This document shows positions 1-10,380 of a stretch of 64,000 nucleotides of DNA, piece after piece (positions within the stretch are counted from its first letter, which is position 1; every line of letters starts with the position of its first letter). A program made the position numbers and the translations under genes. The stretch is from assembly GCA_963971405.1 (NCBI GenBank), contig OZ020485.1, forward strand, positions 11,036,001-11,100,000, in the 5' to 3' direction. Under the pieces are notes generated by a model that did no database searches, had not been told where the DNA came from, and saw only the letters and a list, made by a program, of their open reading frames with translations. This DNA comes from Psococerastis gibbosa (lineage: Eukaryota; Arthropoda; Insecta; Psocodea; Psocidae).

Positions 1-128
1 CCACCGACCTCTCATTGCATAATGCAAATGACATTGACGTGGTAGCAGATATCATTAATAAGTCTTGAATGTGCTACCACGTCAATGTCATTTGCATTCT
101 GCAATGAAAGGTCGATGGAAACCCCGCC
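1..128. mobile_element. Foldback MITE, inner-type arms around an outer-type loop; cut by window edge
   Basis: Bases 1-48 and 72-128 are near-perfect reverse complements, so the copy is almost one hairpin. The arm begins CCACCGACCTC and contains the octamer ATGCAAAT (22-29, and 90-97 on the other arm). The right tip ends ACCCCGCC at 128, and the matching left tip lies before base 1. The centre (GTGGTAGCAG to CTGCTACCAC type) is the loop found in the outer element at 4969-5359, while the arms match the inner element there. No coding capacity. It belongs to a family with 3-base TNA duplications, which suggests a PIF/Harbinger-like source by inference. Confidence 0.85.
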
Positions 129-1164
129 ATATGAAAGTGAACTTACAAACGTTTCGTTAACAGCCTGCGCTCGACATATTCAGTGACGCTGCGCTAATTT
201 CGAAGGTACAACCTATATCGACCACGGCCCATCAGCCCGGATTCGGCCACGGCCCATCAGCCCAGATTCTACTGGTTCTTCACCTGACTCTGGTCGTGAA
301 GGCCTTTGCAGTTACAAAGCTGTAATTATCACTTTTGCTTTGTGTTCTAATTTCAATTTCAGAAATACAGTATGTGGATTTTCCCCGGTTAGCTTCTCAC
401 TCACTGAATAGTTATAAGTAATAAATAAATATATATTCGTCAAATAAACAGTTGTAGGTAGTTAAATATAACGGACAGTGTAGAAAGCTTTCCTTATGAG
501 ATGGTTATTAGCATTTCTCGCCACTATCAGTTCATTTGGAAGTTGTCGGAAATAGGCGAAGCTCTCCAGGTGAGTCAGTCAGTCAGTTAGTATAATCGAT
601 GTCGGTGAGAAATAGATTTAAAATTCTTTGTTTAGTTCTAAAATAAACATGTTGGGAAGAAGTAATATTTCAAAATAAGTCCCTAACATAATTATTCAAT
701 TTTGTAATCTTGTAGCAGTGAGTACCGTAGAATCCCACCAGACTTTTAACCACCTACACTTGTCAGATATGTACCTCTTGGTTACGTGTCTAATTTTAAT
801 ATAACGCGATTGAATTAATTGTATTTGTACTTATTTGTATTATTTTCAGAGCAATAGCGTGTACGACAGTACGCATTTTGATAGAACAAACAACGCTCTC
901 TACATAGCCAGCCTGCAAAGTCCCGACAGTATTGCGGAATGCAGTATTGCAAGTTCAGGTAGTCTCGTGGCCCAGCAATGATTTACTAGTCTTTTACCAT
1001 GATATTTTAATTGATCTTCATAGATATTTACTTAACTATGCAATGTTCGCCAAGGTTATAGTGTGAATGTTTGCCAAGGGATGTGTCCTTCCATTGTAAA
1101 CTTCACCCCCGGGTTACATTTTACATCTGTCCCCTTTACAATACTATATGGCTATGCAACAGTG
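129..1164. other. Unclassified AT-rich stretch with a 25-base tandem pair
   Basis: No reading frame of note. At 222-270 the unit CCACGGCCCATCAGCCC followed by GGATTCGG occurs twice in tandem (period 25). A short CAGT microsatellite lies near 570-590. The rest matches no other part of the window that I can see. Confidence 0.5.
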
Positions 1165-1334
1165 TCAGAACTTGAGTTCTACTTAGGGGGAGCGAGGGAC
1201 ATTCCCTCCCGCCAAGAATATATTTTGAATTTCGAAACACACTTTGGCGCTTCCAAACAAAACAAACCCGTCGTGACTGCAAGTCGTGCTCTGATTGGTT
1301 GAAGAAAACGTGTCAGGTGGCATCGGAAATATAA

Positions 1335-2126
1335 AAAATCCATTTCGGCTCTGGCCGATCTGCAGCCTGATCGAGGCGATTATAATACCGGGGCTAAATA
1401 AACACCCTAGGATTATAACTGTAAACAAACAAATTTTGAATAGCACTTTCCATTATAAAATTATCTTGTTTACCAGGGGATTAAATAAATACCGGTATTA
1501 TAATCGCCTCGATCAGGCTGCAGGAATAGGGAGATTCCGCAGACCCTGCTTTTCCTCTACGCTACCTACGCTATATATGTAATCACAAATAAAAAATACT
1601 TCATTATTTTCCCGACCACAACATCAACACACAAAACACTCTTGTGTTCCAAATTTCGAACCACAATGCCGACTATGAACTTTTATTTATCAAATTATTT
1701 TCACTTTGACTGGATGCCATCTTAAAATGGTTGATTTGTCGTAAAAAGTGGTGATTACCATTATCGTAGATAATAATAAGGACTTTCAGCCAGATTTTAA
1801 TTCATTCCTCTGCGACCAATATTAACTGAGATATGAATTATACAAGGTTTCAATCGGCCGCCATCTTGTAACTAAATAGGGGATCTAGCTGGTTAACGAA
1901 CTCGATCCGGACATTTGTATGATCAAGTTTTTTGCCAAGTTTCATCAAAATCGGATAATGTGTACGGAAGTTAGAGTGTTTCCTAAAACCGATATACATA
2001 TATATATAACATCTTGAACGGAGGGTGGTTTTAGGCTCAGGGGGTCATGAAATGAAAAGTTGTGAAGGAATTTTCCGAAATTCGAACATTGGTCGCTATC
2101 TCAATAGGTAGATGAATCTCCCTAAA
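1335..2126 (+). repeat. Mid-size dispersed repeat RA, copy 1, with a MITE insertion
   Basis: The copy starts at AATCCATTTCGGCTCTGGCC and ends at CTCCCTAAAAC. The same text occurs at 27520-29560 (plus), 16510-17165 (minus) and 24560-25090 (minus). Shared landmarks are the TGCTTTTCCT block, the GGCCGCCATCTTG block, ATCAAAATCGGATAAT, and a GGTCATGAAATGAAAAG block near the end. It is about 650 bases without insertions and non-coding. Copy 1 is interrupted at 1363-1520 by a palindromic MITE. The family is probably a non-autonomous DNA transposon, but I cannot assign it. Confidence 0.75.
1363..1520. mobile_element. hAT-like MITE HM, copy 1
   Basis: The ends are reciprocal inverted repeats, CAGCCTGATCGAGGCGATTA and its complement. 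The centre is itself nearly palindromic (TGTAAACAA against TTGTTTAC). A closely similar copy lies at 5581-5748 in the opposite loop orientation. CAG tips fit hAT elements, and the sister copy has a 9-base duplication. This copy shows no clear target duplication. Confidence 0.75.
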
Positions 2127-2187
2127 ACATGGCGGGAGCGAATGTCCTATCCTCCTATATAGAACTCAAGTCAGAACCAGAGTATTT

Positions 2188-2990
2188 TTGCTTTCCAATT
2201 TATACGTAGTATAATGAAAGCTTTGTGATGGTCGAAATTTTCGATTCCGAGATTTCAACGGATTTACACGTTTTGAGGTCCCAGGAACCCAAAAAAGTGG
2301 TTTTTACGAAATGTCTGCCTGTCTGTCTGTGAGTAGATTTGCGGGAAAACTAGTCGGTGGATTTGGCTGAAATTTGGCATGTCGGTTCACAAAAATCATA
2401 CCTCGAAGCAGTTTTTTTTATTTGGGGCTAACTCAATTTTGGGGGGTTTCATTCTCAAAAAACCGCCAAAAAACATCTAAAAAAATTATTTCTCAAAAAC
2501 GACTCCAACGATTTCTTTTAAATTCACATATATTGCTGTCGTTATTAATGTTGACAACATGCGGGGGGTCGCTTGCCCCTTGATAGTTTGCTTATGGGGG
2601 TAAAAAAATAAAAATAACTAAATCGTAATGAAAAATGACTAAAAATAATTTTTCTGCGAAACCTTTCCATCGATGATTCCTACCTTCAGGCATGTTTTAG
2701 GTGTTAAATTGAGTAACGAAACCGGACAGGTTGTTTCCCAAAAAACTATTTGGTTTTGTGCAAAAATTTTTTTGAGAAAATGATAGAAAATTCACGCTCA
2801 AATGCATTGCGTGCCTTGCCATTATTACTGTGTGGTAATGTGTTGGTTTGACCTATCTAGAATTTACATCACCTCCAGTGACGTCAAGTGGACACCCCCC
2901 CCCCCTCCCCATTACCATGAAATTACTCATTTTCTCCATCTACTAATTGATAAATTGGAAAGCATGTTCGAGTAAACTCGGTTCTTTTTA
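2188..2990 (+). repeat. Dispersed repeat RB, near-complete copy 1
   Basis: It begins TTGCTTTCCAATTTATACG and its far end carries the inverted word GATAAATTGGAAAGC followed by GTTCGAGTAAACTCGG. Matching copies lie at 38921-39768 (minus, full), 20161-20578 (partial) and 21057-21656 (rearranged). Internal landmarks are a GTCTGTCT microsatellite seed, GTCGCTTGCCCCTTGATAG, and a C11 run beside GTGACGTCA at about 2880-2905. It is non-coding. The inverted end words suggest a non-autonomous DNA transposon. The 69-codon frame inside it is incidental. Confidence 0.75.
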
Positions 2991-3970
2991 ACGTACTGCC
3001 ACTGTCCGTCATATTATTTGGTTGTACCGCTGCCTTATCATTTATTAAGTAGGCCTATAAAGTGGTTGACCGGAATATCCCACCCCCCTCTATTAAACTG
3101 TAAAGAATGTTTTGAAAGAAGAGTCAGTGGTAACAGATGTAAAATCCAACCGTCCCCCGTTCTCGAATTCCAAATAGATTAGGCAACTGTGCACAGGGGG
3201 GTTTTCAATACTTTTGAGGAGGGGCACGCTGCATAAGTTAGATGTAAACTTCAAACTTGTGAAACATCTAACTACCTTTATCGGCATAACTTCTGGTAAG
3301 TCAGTGCTTCTTGTTGGAGTCTCTGACTTGCAGCAACTTGTCCAAGTGAACACTACATCCTGCTGCTGGTATCTGCGACGGTCTCAGTGACCGCATACTT
3401 GATAGAGACTGCCAAAAACCCTATTTGAATGTTCAGAACACTTGCGGGTCAGATGGAAGGTGGAAAGTTTGTGAGGCGGTTGTTGAGTGGCTACGCTATG
3501 GGCTACGGGGACAAATGATACCCGGACTAATAGCAAAGAAAAAACATGTTATTTAAGGGGCTATCTCGGTTTCAACTAATACAATTTTAATAAACTTCTC
3601 GTCTCATACCAAAGTAGATTCTAAAAGTACACTTTGAATGTCCCTAAGACTTGGTAAAGTGGAAAACCCCACACTATTGCAAGTGCATAGCCACACCTAC
3701 AAGGAATTCGTGTAGATATTTCTCTATTTTGTGGTGCTTTTATTGTGGTAAACCTGTATCAAAATGACATGTATATGTACAGTATGCTTAATTGTTATTT
3801 TATGAGCAAATTATCACCGATAGTTTGAGTGAAGAACACATCACGCATTTACTTTCAAAACACTAATTTTCACCATTACTTTCATTTTAAGAATTTATTA
3901 CTGTAGTAGGATATTAATGTTGTTCGGCAGAACTAAAATGTGATTCCAGTCAGTACTTATGGCAAAGTTA
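2991..3970. other. Unclassified stretch, no gene seen
   Basis: Short frames only. Several C or G runs of 6-7 (3083, 3197) resemble decayed remains of the G-run repeats found elsewhere. I see no match to other parts of the window and no splice-bounded coding pattern I would trust. Confidence 0.4.
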
Positions 3971-4357
3971 AGGCCCAATCGAAGTCCCCCCCTCCCGTGG
4001 ACACCGTTCAACAAGTCACATTTCAAAGTAAGTATTTATTGTAGTGCTAGACAAATGCTTAGGAATAAGAAATATTCCTTGACAATTTGATACATGATAT
4101 GTGGCCGTCACCAGCGCCAATTGGACTCAATCGTCAGAACTGATTTGTATAAAAAACGGTTGGTAAGGCGTCCGGACCCCATTTTTGTACATATCAATTG
4201 TAACATTTCATGTATAAAAATGTTGAGAAATATTTCTTATAATGCTAAAGATCTTTTATGTAGCTCTGCAATAAATATTTACTGTGAAATTTGACTTTGT
4301 ACAAAAAAAAAGCGAGTGGTGTCCCGTGAGAAGGGGGGGGGGGACTCCGATTGGGCC
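3971..4357. mobile_element. TIR MITE with C/G-run arms
   Basis: The ends are inverted repeats of about 33 bases. The left is AGGCCCAATCGAAGTC, a C7 run and then CCGTGGACACC. The right is the complement, with an 11-G run at 4333-4343. The 320-base interior is unlike the arms and has no long frame. No clean target duplication is visible. Confidence 0.75.
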
Positions 4358-4543
4358 TCAATATAATTTGTTTGATTATTCGAATCGATAAGCTATGTTT
4401 GTTTCTAAATGAGTCGCTAAAAGTGCTTTAACAAAAGGCTAAAAAATTCCCTATTTACAATGTTGGTGAATATAGGGCAGATATACAATAACATTTATGA
4501 TGAACTGCATGAGAAAGTTGAGGCACCAAGATTATGTTTATCT

Positions 4544-4813
4544 TTCGCCAGCGGATGACGTCACAGCCCAGATTTATGCTGGCAAAAGATTTATTTGTTC
4601 ACCAGATACCAGATGCCAGGTAACCTGGTCACCCGAGTGACTAGTTTGGTTTTTGAATAAAACAACGGACTTCCCAGCCTGATCGTTAAAAGTTTGAATA
4701 TTAAATAAGTTTTACTAAAGTTAAAAAATGTTCTCTCACTCCAATTAATTAAAACTTGAAAATAATAAGTTCGTGCCTTTAAAAGCAGTTGCTTTTGCCA
4801 GTGTGTGACGTCA
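4544..4813. promoter_or_regulatory. Direct repeat carrying consensus CRE palindromes TGACGTCA
   Basis: TGACGTCA occurs at 4556-4563 and again at 4806-4813, each preceded by a similar word (TTTCGCCAGCGGA and TTTTGCCAGTGTG). This is the consensus CREB/ATF site. No promoter or transcript start can be tied to it, and the repeated context may simply be the ends of an old repeat. Confidence 0.25.
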
Positions 4814-4968
4814 TTATATGTTGGTCCCTCTGAAATTCTAACATGGCGTGTCTAGAGTATTGCATGGTCGAAGGCTTGGATTGTACCTATTCGGTTATGT
4901 ATTGTCAAACACTGTAAAATGTTCGAAAATTTCAGTTTTATTGATAAATAAGGTGTGACAATACATAA

Positions 4969-5359
4969 GGCGCATGTTCCACCGACCGGCTAGGGCTAAA
5001 TACAAATACGGTGACGTGGTAGCAGACATTCATGACTTAGGCGGGGTTTCCACCGACCTCGCATTGCAGAATGCAAACGACATTGACGGAAATTTGAATT
5101 TTTCTTTTTATAGAAATCTATTAAAATGTCTGTACTTAACATATCCCATGACGCCATTTTTTAATTTTAGTTTGTTTGTGATTTTACTCTATGATCATTG
5201 ATCAATTTTAACTATGGCATAGAGTAAAACAAACATTTCCGTCAATGTCATTTGCATTCTGCAATGCGAGGTCGGTGGAAACCCTGCCTTAGTCTTGAAT
5301 GTCTGCTACCACGTCACCGTATTTGTATTTAGCCCTAGCCGGTCGGTGGAATATGCGCC
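4969..5359. mobile_element. Composite foldback MITE, outer element, copy B
   Basis: The arms start GGCGCATGTTCCACCGACCG, run through GGTGACGTGGTAGCAGACATT, and are mirrored on the right to TATGCGCC at 5359. The centre of the outer palindrome (GAC-TTA/TTA-GTC) is split by a second palindromic element at 5040-5288. The same nested arrangement recurs at 46723-47116, and in reduced form at 6082-6341. There is no coding potential: a 75-codon frame here only reads through an arm. Confidence 0.85.
5040..5288. mobile_element. Foldback MITE, inner element of copy B
   Basis: The arms begin GGCGGGGTTTCCACCGACC, carry GAATGCAAATGACATTGACGG in slightly altered form, and close with the complement ending CCTGCC. 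TTA stands on both sides (5037-5039 and 5289-5291), fitting a 3-base duplication. The 150-base loop includes TTGATCAATTTTAACTATGG and orients the copy. A solo copy in the same orientation is at 17547-17781. Confidence 0.85.
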
Positions 5360-5580
5360 TTATGACCGACTAGGTATAATAGAGGTGAAAAGCAGAAGTC
5401 TAGGAGTCAGTTTCAACCCGACTTCTGTCTTGTATTCATCAATGATTTAGAATGAAATGAAATGAAAAACGGCTTTATATTAGGCAAGCTTTAGCCCCGA
5501 AGGGCTACTCTACCAGCTAACCTAAAGAATGAATTGACTGTTAATTATGCTTTGAATCTGAATAAAAATAACAGCTGCAC

Positions 5581-5748
5581 CAGCCTGACCGAGGCAATTA
5601 TAATACCGGTATTTATTTAATCCCTGGTAGTAAAAATGTAAACAAGATAATTTTGTAATGGAAAGTGCTATTCAAAATTTGTTTGTTTACAGTTATAATC
5701 CTAGGGTATTTATTTAACCCCGGTATTATAATCGCCTCGATCAGGCTG
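5581..5748. mobile_element. hAT-like MITE HM, copy 2, with target duplication
   Basis: The tips are CAGCCTGACCGAGGC and the complement GCCTCGATCAGGCTG. The 9-base word CAGCTGCAC flanks both ends (5572-5580 and 5749-5757). CAG tips plus an 8-9 base duplication are the hallmarks of hAT transposition. It is non-coding, 168 bases, and closely similar to 1363-1520. Confidence 0.85.
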
Positions 5749-5757
5749 CAGCTGCAC

Positions 5758-6081
5758 TGAGAAAGCCCCAGGCTAAAACGGACCTGACTGAGTTATTTCA
5801 TTTTTACACTTATAGATGTAGATTTACTATGCAAGATTTAGTATATTCAAGTTGTAAAACTATTTCACACATAAATCACATAATGTCATAGAGTTCTTTT
5901 CATTTTTTATGAATTTAAATTAATTAATTAATTTCTTAAAAAATGGAAAATGACGTATTTGAATTTTGGCGCGAAATTTCACTCGAGAATTTTTGTGGCT
6001 GGGCTAGTTTTGTTTATATATATACACCTATAGTTCTGTGAGGCTGACCGTAAATTCGCCGATCCCACTCTTATTAGTTAA
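5758..6081. other. Unclassified AT-rich stretch
   Basis: Low-complexity AT-rich DNA (for example a TAATTAATTAATT run near 5920). No frame, repeat match or motif that I can support. Confidence 0.4.
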
Positions 6082-6341
6082 GGCACCCATTCCACCGACC
6101 GGCTAGGGCTATTTACAAAAACAGTGACGTGGTAGCAGACATTCAAGACTTAGGCGGGGTTTCCACCGACCTCGCATTGCAGAATTGACGGAAATGTTTA
6201 TTTTCCTCTATGCCATAGTTAAAATTGATCAATGATCATACAGTAAAATCACAAACTAAAATTAAAAAATGGCGTCTTGAATGTCTGCTACCACGTCACC
6301 GTTTTTGTAAATAGCCCTAGCCGGTCGGTGGAATGGGCGCC
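6082..6341. mobile_element. Composite foldback MITE, copy C, internally deleted
   Basis: The outer arms match copy B (GGCACCCATTCCACCGACCG on the left, complement to GGGCGCC at 6341). TTAA lies on both sides (6078-6081 and 6342-6345). The inner element is present only as its left arm and half its loop. The loop then passes directly into the right outer arm at GGCGTCTTGAATG, removing the right inner arm. The left inner arm also lacks about 11 bases. Its loop runs opposite to copy B. Confidence 0.8.
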
Positions 6342-7718
6342 TTAAGTGCATTCAGTGACATTATGCCAATATTTCTCCTTGACTAGCCTTATATCTCGGA
6401 AAGTAATGGCGCGTATTATAATAGAGATAATACAATATTGTAGTACTAATAATTTATCTAAAAGCAATTAGTGTCATGTAAAAATTTTGGTAGACACTTT
6501 TACACCAAAATACCTAAGTCGAAATTTAAAGTTTAAAAAATTAAATTAAAATAAAACATAATTGCTTTTACTTGTATATTTCGAAAGTATGATCTGGCCA
6601 AATTATTTCACTGGTCAACTCCAATATTAGTGGTACTCGCATGCCCCGTGATAAAGTGAGAAGCTCTACCCGTGTTTGCTGCTGTACCTTCCCTAATAAC
6701 TCCTCCATTTGCAATATTCCTACAGATGCCACTATTTTAGACTAACGCGCCCGTTTCTGTTCCTCATACTGAAACATCGTACAATAGGCAACGGCAACCT
6801 GTTTGTTGTCTAGTGCGCTCCCCATAGCAATTTGCCGAAGCACACTATTGTATTACATACAAACAAACAACGCGTAGCGTAAACCATAAAGAGCGTTGCG
6901 TTGTTATTTTTTAAAAATAATAATAAATAACTAAAAAATTAACATGAAATACCATTTAATTTATTTACTTTTATTTTCCCCTTTACCAAGGGATATGTGA
7001 GTATTATTTAACAATGGGTTAGTTAAATAATATTGCACCGTTGCCATTATCCTTTACCAATAGGATATGTGTACCTCTGCTATTAAGTGCGATAGGCTTT
7101 TCAATATATCTGTTCTTTCGCTCTCTTTGTGTAGGCTAATATTCACACTGCAAACACCGCATGTACATTTTATTGAGATTATGTTAACTGTCAGTATTTA
7201 TTACTTTTTTGTATGTGTAAGCAATCTTCACAACTAGGTAGGCTATACAGTTTATCTTGGATGTGGCAGATGTATTAACTGGAATTTAAAATGGAATATT
7301 ACAATTTCCGATTTTAATTTTGACGAAACTACGATCATACACTGATAATAATTTAAACGATATAAAAGTAATTTCAGTTATGTAGGTAGTAAAAAATGGA
7401 AAATTTTACATATTGAAAATTGATTATTGACTGTACTGTATCGAGAAACATTTCGTTGTATATAAGTCAATTCTGATCTAGGTACTTACCATACATCTAC
7501 TGCCAGAAATTAGTTGTGGGTATATACAATAACTGGTTAACCTTAAGCTAAATTAGTCACAATAATTATGTATTAATCAATTTAATAAGAGTCGATTTTA
7601 ATGGTGGAATATTCTATAGCTGCAAAACCAAAAGCTAAAGTAAGAATTGTCCATAATGTGACACATACGAGTAAGTTCACTGTTTTAAACCGGGTTTGCA
7701 TGCTTTCTTTTTGCATGT
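6342..7718. other. Unclassified stretch with a short repeated word
   Basis: AT-rich and non-coding. CCTTTACCAA followed by GGATATGTG occurs at about 6980 and 7060, flanking a small hairpin (TATTATTTAAC against GTTAAATAATAT). A related word, CCTTTACCAATCGG, is seen near 62418. No gene seen. Confidence 0.4.
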
Positions 7719-7894
7719 CATATTTGAATATGATCGATATTAGTGCAATTTTACCATTGACCCAATCTCACTATCCTATCAATTTTTATCGATAATCGAT
7801 GATCGATAATGCAATTTTACCATATCATATTTGAATATGATCGATATTTTGTGCAATTTTACCATTGACCCACTTTCCTATCAATCTTTATCGT
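7719..7894 (+). repeat. Tandem duplication, period 107
   Basis: CATATTTGAATATGATCGAT starts at 7719 and again at 7826, followed in both by GCAATTTTACCATTGACCCA and then CCTATCAAT. Between the copies lies a string of ATCGAT-type palindromes. Two partial units, non-coding. Confidence 0.7.
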
Positions 7895-8469
7895 CCTTAC
7901 GACAGTTTTGGAACTAAATAATAATTGTAATTACTGTAGCCAAACATGACAAATTTTATATTGGGCCGTTTTTATAATCAAAAGCACAACCATAATCTCA
8001 AACTCAAAGAAAATTCTTAAATTAGTGTAATTCTTAGGTAGGTTGTAACTTTGGCTAACGCCTGTTACAATGTGGTAATCATGTCAAACCTTGTCCATGG
8101 TAGCTTGTGGCCGGTGTGAGTTGACAACGTTTCCAGTGTTAAAAAAATTCAACACGTGCTTCTAACTATTAACTAGTTTTCAATTTTATTTTTCTAAATT
8201 AACATTTTTGCAATGGTGCAGGGAACTGCAGGGCAGGAAGAAACTATAAATGATATGGAATCATTAAAAATTGTGAGCGCTCTAGAAGACGACTGGCGGG
8301 TCATATATAATCTACAAAAGAATTAATAGCCTTCCTACATAATAATCAAGCCTTGGCAGATATAATTTTTAGTGGGAGAAAGTGGTAAAAGTGAGAAATG
8401 GTTCTTAGCTAACCGATTAATCTAGTCTGGGAGTGTTTTTTTTTTTTTTTTTGTTAATGTTACCTCAAA
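7895..8469. other. Unclassified stretch with a T-run
   Basis: No reading frame or recognised repeat. A T-run of 16 or more lies near 8436-8452, just before the foldback element. Confidence 0.4.
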
Positions 8470-8693
8470 GGAGCTGAAACATCCTTCCGATGTGTCTTCT
8501 GATTTGATTTTGTGAATTTTGTCATTGACGTTTGTTTTGTTTTAAGGAGACTATTATGTAGATACTTAACTTATCTATAATAAATTAAGTTATAATAAGT
8601 ATCTACATAATAGTCTCCTTAAAACAAAACAAACGTCAATGACAAAATTCTCAAAATCAAATATGAAGTAAATCGGCCGGTGGAATAGCCGCC
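8470..8693. mobile_element. Foldback MITE, GGCGGCTATTCC type, copy G
   Basis: The core 8500-8660 is an almost perfect hairpin: GTCATTGACGTTTG, GGAGACTATTATGTAG and TACTTA, mirrored to the right. The right tip is CGGTGGAATAGCCGCC, and the left tip (GGAGCTGAAACATCC) is a diverged version. CAA stands at both ends, compatible with a 3-base duplication. The loop text GTAGATACTTAACTTATC is shared with the element at 36953-37140, though the arms differ. Confidence 0.75.
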
Positions 8694-9559
8694 TCAACAT
8701 TGCCAATATATTCATAATTACTTTTTACTTAGGTCGAATGCCCCATTACTGGTTACGATTCTCTCTGCCAGATATTGAAGAGGGACACATTGAAAGCAAA
8801 AGAGATTCACTTGTTTGATTATTTATTGTGTTGGTTGAAATGAAAAAAACATAAAAAATTGAGGCTCCAGAAAATCAACGATATATATAATGGGCGAAAC
8901 TCAGGTCCTTGCGTTGGCCGGGGAAGGTTTAATGCGCTAAGTAGGCCTACACGCATAAAAAGCCCTTCAAAATAATAACGAGGTAGGCTCCCTAAAACAT
9001 GTTTTCGGTTACTTTCTTACGGTATTGGTATTAAACAATGTAAAAGTGCTATAAATACAATAGGTGTACCATGCAGCTGTGCACAATGACAGATCTCCCA
9101 GCAGTATTGTGGCGTAGAATCTGTCTTTGTGCACCTTGTTAATTTTACCCGAACCATGCAACAATCTTTGACTCATTTGAAAATTTACTGCTTTTAACCT
9201 ATGAATTCGGCTCATTAAGTGGCTTGTATATATTTGACTGTAATGCTAAGAAGTTCATGATCTCAAAAGATGTGTTTGTGTTTCCAACGAATTTATTTTT
9301 CTAATTCTGTTAACTAGGCTTAATAGCTTAGTAGATTTTTATTTTCTCGATGTAAGAAAACGAGGTTCCTTTGATTTTGTATTATAATTTTAAGTGAAAA
9401 ATGTATATTTGCTTTGTTAATTAGTACCTAGTATTTATTTTAAGTGTAAACAATTATATTAAAATTGTAATCTAGGGATCCACAATATGCTGGGCATGGA
9501 CCTGGGCATTTGGCTAAATAGTTGCATGTTTCACATTGGGGCTGGGGTGGCTGTTGATG
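8694..9559. other. Unclassified stretch
   Basis: A 68-codon frame on the minus strand (9009-9215) has no recognisable motif. No repeat match elsewhere in the window. Confidence 0.35.
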
Positions 9560-9860
9560 TGCCGAACCCCGGCCTAACCTTTCTTCTGAAGTTGGTAGCG
9601 GCTTCCTAATTGTCGTCCAGCTCTCTCGGTACTGTGCCTTCTTCAGTTCTTGGTACGTTCGAGCTCATGCTCTCCCGTTCCTCCTTTCCTCCCGTTCTTC
9701 ACTTGATCCATGAATTTCTTCTTCGGTAACCCTCTTCAGTTGGTTCCTTCCACTTTGCCCTCAATAATGCCCTACCCATTTCACTCTCTTATTTTTGTAC
9801 GGGCTAGTACCTGTCTCTCTCCTTCAATAGCCTCTAGCACACTTTCATTCGTCACGTGGA
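9560..9860 (-). pseudogene. Decayed LINE reverse-transcriptase C-terminal fragment
   Basis: Read on the minus strand, pieces of a familiar non-LTR tail appear: TNESVLEAIEGERQVLARTK, then GIIEGKVEGTN, then KKKFMDQVKNG, then LERTKN. This order (RT tail, then a Gly/Lys/Arg-rich stretch, then a Trp/Arg-containing end) is typical of the last 100 residues of LINE ORF2 proteins. Several breaks interrupt it. The assignment rests on gestalt rather than on a catalytic motif, so it is tentative. Confidence 0.4.
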
Positions 9861-10380
9861 CCCTAGTGGGGCATTAACTTACGCTGGACCCTGGACGTAT
9901 ACTTTAAGTAAAAAGGTGCATTTCGAGTAGGTTCCTAAATTTTCTTATATCTACTCAGTCTTGGCCTAGTTGAATTAAATTTTTTAATGCATATAAGTAC
10001 TAAAATACCGTAGCAAACTGCGAAAACATACAATGGTATAAACTAAACTATTATGGGTCGATTAATTTCGTCAAAAAAAAAAAAACAGACTTTCCTCCGA
10101 GACTAAGGTGAATCTAGTCTAACAGTCATGTATACATTCGCGATGAAAACTTCAAGGCTTGGTATTGCCTATTATAATATTTGCAGGCGCTGAATCATGA
10201 TATTACCTTAATATGAATTTAAACATACCTATGCATGAAAAATGTAAAAAAGCCTACTGTATATGAAATATACAGTTTGCAATTTTCTCCATTCTATACT
10301 AACTAAATCTATTTAAAATTGAAAATGTTATAGTATTGTAGTTTCAGCATGTAGGCTACCAACTATTAAATTAATATATT
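9861..10380. other. Unclassified stretch
   Basis: AT-rich, no frame and no repeat match. It ends in the target duplication of the following SINE. Confidence 0.4.

Larger units (their letters stand above)
1165..2176. mobile_element. TIR-flanked DNA element with 6-base target duplication TCAGAA
   Basis: The termini 1171-1214 and 2128-2170 are inverted repeats of about 43 bases, starting CTTGAGTTCTA and including GGACATTC and CTCCCGCCA. The hexamer TCAGAA stands just outside both ends (1165-1170 and 2171-2176), as expected for a target-site duplication. The inside is non-coding and carries another repeat (1335-2126) that itself holds a hAT-like MITE (1363-1520). The superfamily is not clear. 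It may instead be one MITE whose body is the shared repeat, but the other copies of that repeat in the window lack these tips. Confidence 0.65.

Noticed and set aside
4974-5201. 75-codon frame resembling 46677-46874 (MFHRPARAKYKYGDVV against IFHRPASAKYKYGDVV)
   Set aside because: Both read through the outer foldback arm. Identity comes from shared repeat DNA.
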